A stretch of DNA of 22,926 bases. Origin: a virus. The position numbers and the translations under genes are program-made. Shown here in pieces: positions 6,450-14,160 of this stretch. Location of the stretch: positions 1-22,926 of the IMG/VR virus record IMGVR_UViG_3300010300_000120. One strand, given 5' to 3'. Within the stretch, counting starts at the first letter, position 1. Every line of letters starts with the position of its first letter. A model generated the notes under the pieces. The model did not search any database. It was not told the DNA's origin and was given only the letters and a program-made list of their open reading frames with translations.

Positions 6450-7942
6450 TGTCAATAATTGATACTTCAAATTACAATGCCATGATTGCGCAGACTGTCG
6501 CAAATTCAAAGGGCAGAGCATCTGACTTGAAAGTTTTGTCAGGTGGTGTGTTGTCTGACAATCAGGTTTCGCTTATTGAACAGACTGTAAAAAATACAAT
6601 TGATGATGCGATAGGGTTCGAAGTTCCTCAAGAAGTTTACAGTCAGGTCACTGACCTCATGCTCGGCACTTCTCCAGGATTAACTCAACAAAATTTAAAT
6701 TCTATACTCCAGTCAACTGGTGTTATGGGTCAAATAACTAACAAAATCCCTGGCGTCAATATAGGAAATCAACTTTCTTCTATTACAGCACAATATGAGC
6801 AGAAACTTCGTCAAATCACTGGATCTATAGATGGACAGTTGCGTAGTCTTGGACTTCCAGGATTTGCCCAGAATGCAGCAAACAGTGTTATCAATGATGC
6901 TAATAATGTTATTAATAATGTTTTGAAAGGTAATGGAATAACAAACGCTTTTGGTAACCAAGCATCAGTTGGTGGTGCTACTACAAATCTTCTCTCTAAA
7001 GTTATTAGCGGAAATGGATTCGCTAGTCTTGACCAGATTGGATCTAATCTTCCTCCTTCTATAACATCTCTTGCAGATGGTAATGGTATTATTGATCTCG
7101 GCAAATTAACTAAAGCAGATAAAAATTCTCTGACAGGACAAATTTTAAAAAGTGCAACTGGATCTGAAAGTTCAGCGAGAGATCTCGGTTCTCTGGCAGA
7201 TGTGCTTGAGGCGACAATGTTGGGTCTAACTGAAGAAACTGTGTTAGAAGTAGTTGGTCCTGCTCCGTATGAGATTGGATTCCAAGACTTACTTCCTGGA
7301 GGGCAATATATTTCCTCTATTGAAGAACTTGAAGCAGAGATGGGTGGGTTGACTAGAGATATATCTGAGATTATAGTGCATTGGTCAGAAACATTCACTA
7401 ATTCTAATTTAACTGCAAATCAATTGACAACAATTACTGGTTCTGGAGATAATGCATACCACCTTATTGTAAAAAGAGATGGTTCGATTGAAAGAGGAGT
7501 TCCTTTAAACAGCGTTGGGTCTCATTGCCCAGACAATAATCATAATGCATTTTCTATAGGAGTGTGCTTGGTTGGCGGTGTCAACGTTTCAACAGGGACA
7601 ACGGATATCGTACAAACCACATCTCCAAGAAGCATCACACGATCTCAATACAACACTTTGTATCAAATATTTCGAACATTCTTTAATCAATATCCAGGTG
7701 GACAAGCACTAGGGCATATGGACATAGATCCTTCTCAAGAGGATCCAGGGTTTGATGTAAGAGACTATGTGTATAACAATTTCAATAAACAAAGTCTTTA
7801 TAGAGATCCATCAACTGAACCTGCCCTTTCTCCTGATGACATAATTTCTAAACAAGCGGGTCAACAGATTGGGGTAACACCTCAAGATTTAGAATCATTT
7901 GAACTTACAAAAGACCCTGACGTTTTGGAGAAAAACTTTTAA
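6449..7942 (+). CDS. Tail-associated N-acetylmuramoyl-L-alanine amidase (PGRP/T7-lysozyme type) with long N-terminal domain
   Basis: A 497-residue protein. Residues about 305-445 are an Amidase_2/PGRP domain that aligns by eye with T7 lysozyme: IVHWSE (His311), AYHLIVKRDGSIERG (Tyr337), SVGSHC, FSIGVCLVGG, and GHMDIDPSQEDPGFDV (His423, Asp432). Predicted Zn ligands are His311, His423 and Asp432; Asp in place of the T7 Cys is as in AmpD. The Lys two residues before the third ligand in T7 lysozyme (Lys128) is Gln430 here. The enzyme would cut the amide between N-acetylmuramic acid and L-Ala. Residues 1-300 are not recognised: Gln/Asn/Ser-rich, helical, with INDANNVINNVLKG, probably for anchoring in the hub. 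No signal peptide or holin is nearby, and the location in the baseplate run points to a virion-borne enzyme for infection rather than a lysis enzyme. Confidence 0.85.
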   Translation: MSIIDTSNYNAMIAQTVANSKGRASDLKVLSGGVLSDNQVSLIEQTVKNTIDDAIGFEVPQEVYSQVTDLMLGTSPGLTQQNLNSILQSTGVMGQITNKIPGVNIGNQLSSITAQYEQKLRQITGSIDGQLRSLGLPGFAQNAANSVINDANNVINNVLKGNGITNAFGNQASVGGATTNLLSKVISGNGFASLDQIGSNLPPSITSLADGNGIIDLGKLTKADKNSLTGQILKSATGSESSARDLGSLADVLEATMLGLTEETVLEVVGPAPYEIGFQDLLPGGQYISSIEELEAEMGGLTRDISEIIVHWSETFTNSNLTANQLTTITGSGDNAYHLIVKRDGSIERGVPLNSVGSHCPDNNHNAFSIGVCLVGGVNVSTGTTDIVQTTSPRSITRSQYNTLYQIFRTFFNQYPGGQALGHMDIDPSQEDPGFDVRDYVYNNFNKQSLYRDPSTEPALSPDDIISKQAGQQIGVTPQDLESFELTKDPDVLEKNF

Positions 7943-10299
7943 TGACTACAGGAAATAACAAATTAACTGATCGGATTAATGATCCGACAAAGATTAGTCC
8001 AGAACTTACTACTGGTGTTCCAATCGACGGGACTGTAGACCCAACTGGTGAGTACCCGAATCGATACAACTGGTTTCAATCAAATACTAGTGCAGCAAGT
8101 CGCGGTGTTAAAATAAATGATCTTTGGATTGGTGGTAGTACAATGGGTGTCAGTTTTGATGTTCCATTTGGTTCTACTTCTATCTTTCCATTTAATCAAG
8201 CAAATGAGACTCCTTCTGGACACTCATTTGAAATAGACGACACCCCAGGAAATGAGCGCATATTGATAAAGCATCATACTGGTGCTGGTGTAGAACTCAA
8301 GCAGGATGGATCAGTTGCTGTTGTATCTCGAACGCACCAAATACAGGTTGCTGGAGGAGATCACGAACTAGTCGTCGCTGGTCAAGGCAACATCACTTAT
8401 GACGGAGATTTAACTCTGACGGTCAACGGCAACTATAACCTTGTCGTTGGAGGAACATTTAATGTTGATATTGGTGCAAATCATAATCACTCAGTTCATG
8501 GAACATATATTACAGAAACAGGAGACACTCATCAGACTATCGTTCGCGGCAACAAAGACGTGAAAGTCTGGGGAGATCGCCTTGATTATACCTCAAGCGA
8601 ACATAAGATCGTAACCAAAAAAGATGTTCGCATTATTTCTGGAAGAGATATTTTACCGAATGCTAAGAGAGGTATTCGTATATCAGCAGAGGATCATGTA
8701 ACTACTGCCTCTGGTAAGTTTACTACATTGTCTGCACCTGATATGAGGATTATAGGGAACAAAGGTAAAATTGGTGGACCAAATTTTCACTATTTTGGTG
8801 CTCTTTATACAGGAAGTGAAGACGGTCAAGGCAAAGACACTGTGTTCCATGGTAATCTAGTTGGGCGCGCATTAGAAGCATGGACCGCCAAATATTCTAA
8901 ATTTGCAGAACACTCTCATTCTGCCATTGCTGCTGATTGGGCAGAAGAGACAGCGACAGCTGGGGGCACAGGAGCAGTTACCCCTATACCATTTACAGCA
9001 TCACCTATGGATTCAAAACCAAATTACAAGTTTGAATGGGGTTGGACGGCAAAGGATAACCATGTTGTATTTGCTTCTGTTGATAACTGGGGCGATGGTT
9101 GGGTTAATAAAGATCCTGATACTGGATCAGGTCTCATGGCAAATTGGCCAGACGCAGAAAATGCACATGAACCTTTATACGATTACTATGCAAATCCAAC
9201 TAACTGGTGGGAACTTTGGAACAAAGCATCGCCATATGCTGTCCGAAAAGTTTATGTGGATGAAGATGGAGCGATCGAAGCAAAGATTGCAAAAACCGAT
9301 ACTTATAGTCATTATTTTAACTGGACGCCAAAAACTCCAGAAATACGTTCTAAATTGAGAACTATGGATGGTGCTAATGATGCAGCAACATCACCAGAAA
9401 AACAAACTAATGGTCCTCTATGCATAGCATCATTGCTTGACGAGAATCGTCTGTCACCTTTATATTCTACAGAAGCACCAATTCTTCCATATCAAATAAA
9501 AAGGACTGGAACTAGTATTCCTCAAGCAAGATTTGGATATAGTTTATTAGGAAATCCAGTAGAGAGGGCATCAAAATCTTTCTTACCAAAAAATGTTGGT
9601 GCAGTGAATAGAACTATAGTTGCTGACCCTGTGTACAACCCAGATAATCAACGAGCACCTATTAACAGTCAGACTCGTTTATCTAAATCTAGCACGTTGT
9701 CAAAATTCTTTGGTGCTCCTGGATCTAGATCTTCTTTAGACTATGTGCCAACCCTAAAACAAAGACAAGATCTTGCGCGACAATATTATCTTCACGCATG
9801 GTTTATGGAGGGTGTCGCCTCTGCTAAAGAATTTAAGAACTATAGATTACAGGTGACTGAAGGATATTATAATCCCGCCAACGGAATTCGCGAGAAATTT
9901 AACGGAAAGACTGAACCAGCAGAATCATATTACTGGAGAGAACCATATCGTTTAGACGATGGTGGTGGAACTCAGAAATCTATTATTCTTTCTGGAGAAC
10001 CGATCAATCAGTTGAAGTACGAGGGACGAGCAGTAGTCTATACTCTCTACAATACCAGAGGTAAAATTGAGTATCCTGCGACATTTGATTTGGCGCTTTA
10101 CATTCGTGATACGTTTTTCTTTGATCAGTTGAGTCTTGATTATGATATGACTCGCCCAGATAATATAATGACTCAACAATTAATTGTGGTTATGCCAAAA
10201 GTTGACGTAGATTTCAAGGTTACATTTCAACAGAAAGTCAGCACTTACTTCAATCGTAAAACGTTGTCTGGATCTGATTTAATCGAAGTAACCGACTAA
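7942..10299 (+). CDS. Central spike protein: gp5-like beta-helix with large C-terminal region ending in a Hedgehog/M15-like domain
   Basis: A 785-residue protein. Residues about 95-275 carry the repeating short strands of a triple-stranded gp5-type beta-helix (HELVVAGQGNITYDGDLTL, TVNGNYNLVVGGTFNVD, then ITETGDTHQTIVRGNKDVKV). His-x-His pairs occur at 181/183 and 324/326. Unlike T4 gp5, where the helix ends the protein, about 500 residues follow: a Trp-rich region (about 360-445), a Ser/Pro-rich linker (about 540-600), and a C-terminal domain (about 610-765). That last domain contains YRLQVTEGYY (634-643), KYEGRAVVY (692-700) and VVMPKVDVDFKV (749-760), resembling the Hedgehog/M15 peptidase fold (VTEGW..., HYEGRAVDI, AHIHCSV), but with the three metal ligands replaced. 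The protein supplies the needle missing from the gp5-like gene at 4570. The domain call at the C-terminus is from memory of motifs. Confidence 0.75.
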   Translation: MTTGNNKLTDRINDPTKISPELTTGVPIDGTVDPTGEYPNRYNWFQSNTSAASRGVKINDLWIGGSTMGVSFDVPFGSTSIFPFNQANETPSGHSFEIDDTPGNERILIKHHTGAGVELKQDGSVAVVSRTHQIQVAGGDHELVVAGQGNITYDGDLTLTVNGNYNLVVGGTFNVDIGANHNHSVHGTYITETGDTHQTIVRGNKDVKVWGDRLDYTSSEHKIVTKKDVRIISGRDILPNAKRGIRISAEDHVTTASGKFTTLSAPDMRIIGNKGKIGGPNFHYFGALYTGSEDGQGKDTVFHGNLVGRALEAWTAKYSKFAEHSHSAIAADWAEETATAGGTGAVTPIPFTASPMDSKPNYKFEWGWTAKDNHVVFASVDNWGDGWVNKDPDTGSGLMANWPDAENAHEPLYDYYANPTNWWELWNKASPYAVRKVYVDEDGAIEAKIAKTDTYSHYFNWTPKTPEIRSKLRTMDGANDAATSPEKQTNGPLCIASLLDENRLSPLYSTEAPILPYQIKRTGTSIPQARFGYSLLGNPVERASKSFLPKNVGAVNRTIVADPVYNPDNQRAPINSQTRLSKSSTLSKFFGAPGSRSSLDYVPTLKQRQDLARQYYLHAWFMEGVASAKEFKNYRLQVTEGYYNPANGIREKFNGKTEPAESYYWREPYRLDDGGGTQKSIILSGEPINQLKYEGRAVVYTLYNTRGKIEYPATFDLALYIRDTFFFDQLSLDYDMTRPDNIMTQQLIVVMPKVDVDFKVTFQQKVSTYFNRKTLSGSDLIEVTD

Positions 10300-10303
10300 A
10301 TAG
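10296..10303 (+). promoter_or_regulatory. Late-promoter-like CTAAATAG before gp25
   Basis: CTAAATAG overlaps the stop codon of the spike gene and lies about 27 nt before the gp25 ATG. The identical octamer faces gp4 on the minus strand at 1579-1586 with nearly the same spacing. It probably starts the gp25-gp6 unit. Confidence 0.6.
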
Positions 10304-10329
10304 ATTGATACAAGAAACCCAGCATAGAT

Positions 10330-10830
10330 ATGGCACTCAAAAGAATAACACCAGGATTAACAGATAAGACTCTTGTCACGAGTAAACAAAAATTTTATTC
10401 TGACATAGATCTTAGTTTTAAAGTAAAATCCGGATCCTTGAATGAGGAGGGCGTTAGGCAGGGAGATGTTTTTAAAAAAACAGACGCTGCAGCAGTAATA
10501 CAATCTGTTGAAACTATATTGTTGACGAACCATTTAGAAAAACCATACCGCCCATTTTTTGGTGCCAATATTAGATCAATGTTATTTGAATTGGATGCAA
10601 ATTATTCTGAATCCACTATCCGAGAACAAATTACAAAAGCAGTAGAAAAAGACGAACCAAGAGCAAAAATAACAGAAGTTAGATTTTATTCTGGTAATGA
10701 ACAGATACCAAGAGGTGCACAAAATATCAGATCATTTGCTGATAATTCTGTTTACATTCAAGTAGAGTTTAGAATACTTAACTCTGAAGAAACATTCACA
10801 GCAGCAGTCAACATGAATAGGTTACGCTAA
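10330..10830 (+). CDS. 25: Baseplate wedge subunit, gp25-like
   Basis: A 166-residue member of the GPW/gp25 family, part of the inner baseplate wedge that binds gp6 and gp53 and helps start the sheath. It shows the core of the family: a helix with AVIQSVETILLTNHLEKPYRP (about 54-75), FFGANIRSMLFE, and the conserved EPR triplet at residues 109-111 followed by ITEVRF. T4 gp25 is 132 residues; the extra length is in the N-terminus and the loop after the EPR motif. It is the first gene after a CTAAATAG motif, with only a weak Shine-Dalgarno sequence, and is followed one base later by gp6, the same order as T4 genes 25-6. Confidence 0.92.
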   Translation: MALKRITPGLTDKTLVTSKQKFYSDIDLSFKVKSGSLNEEGVRQGDVFKKTDAAAVIQSVETILLTNHLEKPYRPFFGANIRSMLFELDANYSESTIREQITKAVEKDEPRAKITEVRFYSGNEQIPRGAQNIRSFADNSVYIQVEFRILNSEETFTAAVNMNRLR

Positions 10831-10831
10831 C

Positions 10832-12754
10832 ATGGCAACTACAATCAAATCGACTGAGTTAGACTTTAATAGTATTAAAGAAAATCTCAAAAATTTCCTA
10901 AAAGAATCAGGGGAATTTAATGACTATGATTTCGAAGGTTCTGGTTTATCTAACCTCCTTGATGTCTTGTCATACAATACACACTATAATGGTCTAATCA
11001 CAAATTTTGCTCTTAATGAATCGTTTCTTAAAACAGCACAACTCAGACCATCTGTTGTTTCCTTAGCAGAATCTATTGGATATGTTCCAAATTCAAGAAA
11101 ATCTTCTGAATGCCAGATTACTTTGACATTGTCTCTCAGCGGTGTGCCTAATCTTCTACAAACACAAACTTTGCAGGCAGGATCATTAGTTTTACGAGGA
11201 AGCAAAGACGGAATTGATTATACATTCACAAATAGAGAATCTATAACTGCATCTGCTTCTTCTGGTGTCTACACATTCGCACCAACTGCTGATCCAGAAC
11301 TTCCTGTAAAAGTTTTTGAAGGAGTTGTCAAGACTGAAAACTTTTTAGTAGGAGCGCAGACAGAAGCAATTTATGTTATACCTGATTTGAATATGGACAT
11401 TCGAACTGCTATAGTTAAAGTTTTTGAGAATCAACTTTCTGCAAATGTTGACGGTGGTAGTGGGTTTACCATTTATACTGACCTAATAGATGCAACGACG
11501 ATCCGAGAGGATTCTAGATTATATGTACTTCAAGAATCTCCTAATGGATATTATGAGTTATCATTTGGTAATGGTAACTCTTTAGGTGTCGCTCCTACTC
11601 CTGGACAAGTGGTTAGTGTTAATTATCTTAGAACCAATGGAAAGGATGCAGACAATATTCCTTCGTTACAACTAGCATCATCAATTATTTTGTCTGATAT
11701 TAACGGATTAGATTATACTGTTGATCCTTCAAATGTTACTTTATCTGTTATTTCAAGATCTAGTGGAGGTGCAGATAAAGAAGGAATAGAATCTATCCGA
11801 CAGAATGCGCCGTTCCAATATGCTTCTCAGAATCGAATGGTTACTGCTAACGATTATTCTGCACTAATACTAAAAAAATATAACACCTTTATTGACGATA
11901 TAAAGTCTTGGGGTGGAGAAGATGATCCAAAACCTGCTTATGGTTCTGTTTTTACTTCTATTGTATTTAAACCTGAATTAAGTAATTCTACTATATCTCA
12001 AGTTCGTCAAGGAATCCTTGACCTCGTAGATGAATATTCTATTGCATCTTTTGATTTGAGGTTTACTGATCCAGAAACAACATATATTGGTACACAAACC
12101 TTTTTTCAATGGAATCGCTCTTTGACTGGATTAAGTGAATCTACTGTTCGAGCAAATGTTTCAAGTGCAATTGATCAATATTTTCTAGAAAATACAGGGA
12201 AGTTTGACCAAGTATTTCGAAGGTCAAATATGTTAACTCGAATAGATGCTGTTGATCCTTCGGTGTTGTCTTCAAGGGCAAATGTTTTTGCACACCAAAG
12301 AATATTTCCGACTTTAACGTTACCTCTAAATTACGATATAACCTTTCCTTTTTCAATTAGACCTGCAACTGATTCATTAGAACCTTCAGTCTATTCTTCT
12401 ATCTTCACATATAAGAACCAGCAATGTTTTATCCGCAATAAAATTAATGAAAGGGTTAAGGTATCTGCAGAAGGTGCTAATCCAGTAATTTTTAATACTA
12501 CACCTTCAAGTACATTAGAGTTGGTGACTGTGGGAGGAAAGGTGTTGGTGAGTAGTATTGGAGAATATTTTTCTCCCACAGGAAGGGTAGTTATAACTAA
12601 CCTTACGATACAATCTATAACAGCTGGTAGAAATTTTGTAAAAATATTTGCTGTTCCTGCAAATCAATCTGTAGTTGAAGCGAAACTTAATACGATTATC
12701 AAATACGATCCAGAAGAGTCTTTCGTACAAACAGTCGCGGTAGATACAAGGTAA
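10832..12754 (+). CDS. 6: Baseplate wedge subunit, gp6-like (baseplate J-like)
   Basis: A 640-residue protein close to the length of T4 gp6 (660 residues), whose dimers form the inner ring of the baseplate. The N-terminus has the family pattern: STELDFNSIKENLKNFLK, then YDFEGSGLSNLLDVLSYN, THYNGLITNFALNESFLKTA, and RPSVVSLAESIGYVP (about residues 7-92). Two mid-protein marks are YYELSFGNGNSLGVAP and QNRMVTANDYSALILKKY, the latter typical of baseplate J/gp6 proteins. The C-terminal 150 residues are beta-rich. ATG is at 10832, one base after the gp25 stop. It is followed four bases after its stop by the next gene. Confidence 0.92.
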   Translation: MATTIKSTELDFNSIKENLKNFLKESGEFNDYDFEGSGLSNLLDVLSYNTHYNGLITNFALNESFLKTAQLRPSVVSLAESIGYVPNSRKSSECQITLTLSLSGVPNLLQTQTLQAGSLVLRGSKDGIDYTFTNRESITASASSGVYTFAPTADPELPVKVFEGVVKTENFLVGAQTEAIYVIPDLNMDIRTAIVKVFENQLSANVDGGSGFTIYTDLIDATTIREDSRLYVLQESPNGYYELSFGNGNSLGVAPTPGQVVSVNYLRTNGKDADNIPSLQLASSIILSDINGLDYTVDPSNVTLSVISRSSGGADKEGIESIRQNAPFQYASQNRMVTANDYSALILKKYNTFIDDIKSWGGEDDPKPAYGSVFTSIVFKPELSNSTISQVRQGILDLVDEYSIASFDLRFTDPETTYIGTQTFFQWNRSLTGLSESTVRANVSSAIDQYFLENTGKFDQVFRRSNMLTRIDAVDPSVLSSRANVFAHQRIFPTLTLPLNYDITFPFSIRPATDSLEPSVYSSIFTYKNQQCFIRNKINERVKVSAEGANPVIFNTTPSSTLELVTVGGKVLVSSIGEYFSPTGRVVITNLTIQSITAGRNFVKIFAVPANQSVVEAKLNTIIKYDPEESFVQTVAVDTR

Positions 12755-12758
12755 TCTA

Positions 12759-14114
12759 ATGTCTATTGATAAGACCTTAACAGATAAGTATCGGCGCGAT
12801 CTAACTGTAGACAAAATTGGCATTGTGTATGATGCCTTGCCTGCTCACTTTGACAGCAAATATCCAAACCTAATTAAATTTCTTGAAGAATATTTTAAAT
12901 CATTTGAAGAGAATAATAATCCAGCAGAAAAGGTAAATGATCTTCTTACTTCAAGAGATGTTCAAGGTGCGAAAGTTGAGTTATTGGATTTTATTGCCAC
13001 CGAACTTTTGCTAGGCAAACCATACTATGAGGGATTTGAAGATAAAAGGACTTCGCTTCAATTCTCAAACCTACTATATCGTTCAAAGGGAACAGAGTTC
13101 TCAATTAAGCAGTTTTTTCGTGTTTTCTTTGGTCTTGATATTGATGTTCGTTATGGTAAAGATGAAGTTTTTTATGTGGGCGATCCAGAAAATGATACAC
13201 AAGTTTTTTCAGGATTAGGTGCTATAGGAACAAGCAATTATCCTTATACATTCAAAGGTTCTACCCATATTGTATCAATGACAGATAGTGATGGCGAATA
13301 TGTTCAATTAAGGCAAGACACAGATTACTTAGTCAATTTTTCTCAACAACTTATTGAACTCCAAAAACTTGATAGTGCTGGACTTGGATTAGATCCTTCT
13401 GATAGTAAGTTATCAGAACTTGCCACAACAGGATTAGTCCCAACAGGTAGCAATTTAAAGATATTCTCAACAACTAGAACGCAAACTCTTATCGGATCAG
13501 ACATAACCTTTAAAAAATTAACTAATGCTGGATTTTTCCAGTTGTATGGATTATTGATATCTGCTCCTATTGGCGTTCCGACTTGGAGAGACGCATATAA
13601 AACGTTTGTTCACCCAGCAGGTATGTTCCTTGCTGGTGAGGTTTCAATCCTTGATGTATTTGACTTAGGCATTAAAGGAGCAACTATCATTGAACCACCT
13701 CCTCCTGTCGAGATTGTTACTCGTGCACCTATCAACAACAAGCGTGGTGGTCTTGGAATCTACACAACATCTATAACAGAGATTGGTCCTGGACCATATG
13801 GAGACAGGATTAGGACTCGAGTCAATGATATGTTTAATCCTAGAAACATAGATAATTGGCATACTCAATATGGATCAATTGCAGATGCAGATGATATTAA
13901 CGGACGCACACTAGATGATACTTATGCTGATCTGTCAAATGTAATTAATCGCCTTGATGAAGGAAGATGGTATGGATATGACAGTGATGGGTCGTATCAT
14001 TCAAATGACAGTGATGGACTAGGGAACCAAACTTCATTGCTAGGAGATAATACACAAAATTTAATCCAATATGTAGAGTACCCTAATTTAATTGTGGGCG
14101 ATCCAGGAGATTGA
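12759..14114 (+). CDS. Baseplate wedge-region structural protein, possible gp7 counterpart
   Basis: A 451-residue protein lying where T4 carries gene 7 (order 25-6-7-8). The N-terminal half is helical and conserved-looking: IVYDALPAHFDSKYPNLIKFLEEYF (residues 23-47), a RDVQGAKVELLDFIATELL segment, and KGTEFSIKQFFRVFFGLDIDVRYGKDEVFY (about 110-140). This style is shared with tail proteins that link baseplate to fibres (P2 gpI-like helical cores), but I cannot assign a family firmly. A beta-rich middle, a PPPPVE linker (about 309-314) and a Gly/Asp-rich tail follow. T4 gp7 is 1,032 residues, so this would be a much reduced version if it is one. A 13-base direct repeat sits in the C-terminal coding part (13978 and 14005). 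Confidence 0.6.
   Translation: MSIDKTLTDKYRRDLTVDKIGIVYDALPAHFDSKYPNLIKFLEEYFKSFEENNNPAEKVNDLLTSRDVQGAKVELLDFIATELLLGKPYYEGFEDKRTSLQFSNLLYRSKGTEFSIKQFFRVFFGLDIDVRYGKDEVFYVGDPENDTQVFSGLGAIGTSNYPYTFKGSTHIVSMTDSDGEYVQLRQDTDYLVNFSQQLIELQKLDSAGLGLDPSDSKLSELATTGLVPTGSNLKIFSTTRTQTLIGSDITFKKLTNAGFFQLYGLLISAPIGVPTWRDAYKTFVHPAGMFLAGEVSILDVFDLGIKGATIIEPPPPVEIVTRAPINNKRGGLGIYTTSITEIGPGPYGDRIRTRVNDMFNPRNIDNWHTQYGSIADADDINGRTLDDTYADLSNVINRLDEGRWYGYDSDGSYHSNDSDGLGNQTSLLGDNTQNLIQYVEYPNLIVGDPGD
13978..14017 (+). repeat. Short direct repeat, ATGACAGTGATGG twice, 27 bp apart
   Basis: The 13-base string occurs at 13978-13990 and 14005-14017 in the 451-residue protein gene. The period of 27 bases equals nine codons and gives two Asp-Ser-Asp-Gly tetrads (YDSDGSYHS, NDSDGLGNQ). 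It is probably a small in-frame duplication in a surface loop. Confidence 0.7.
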
Positions 14115-14124
14115 TTCGTCCTAC

Positions 14125-14132
14125 TATAAATA
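14125..14132 (+). promoter_or_regulatory. T4-type late promoter (TATAAATA)
   Basis: TATAAATA followed by AC lies in the 46-base gap between the 451-residue protein gene and the fibre gene, 28 nt before the ATG at 14161. Sequence and flank are the same as the site at 1556. It would drive the fibre-gp8-1,911-residue gene unit. Confidence 0.75.
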
Positions 14133-14160
14133 ACAGTTAGAATCAAACGGAACTTTAGAA

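Noticed and set aside
6811-7398. 195-codon minus-strand open frame opposite the amidase gene
   Set aside because: It lies wholly within a clear gene, has no recognisable domain, and its Ser/Pro-rich translation fits a shadow of the plus-strand codons.
7942-10299. PAAR-type tip repeat in the spike protein
   Set aside because: No PAAR motif pattern was found; the repeats are gp5-type beta-helix strands.
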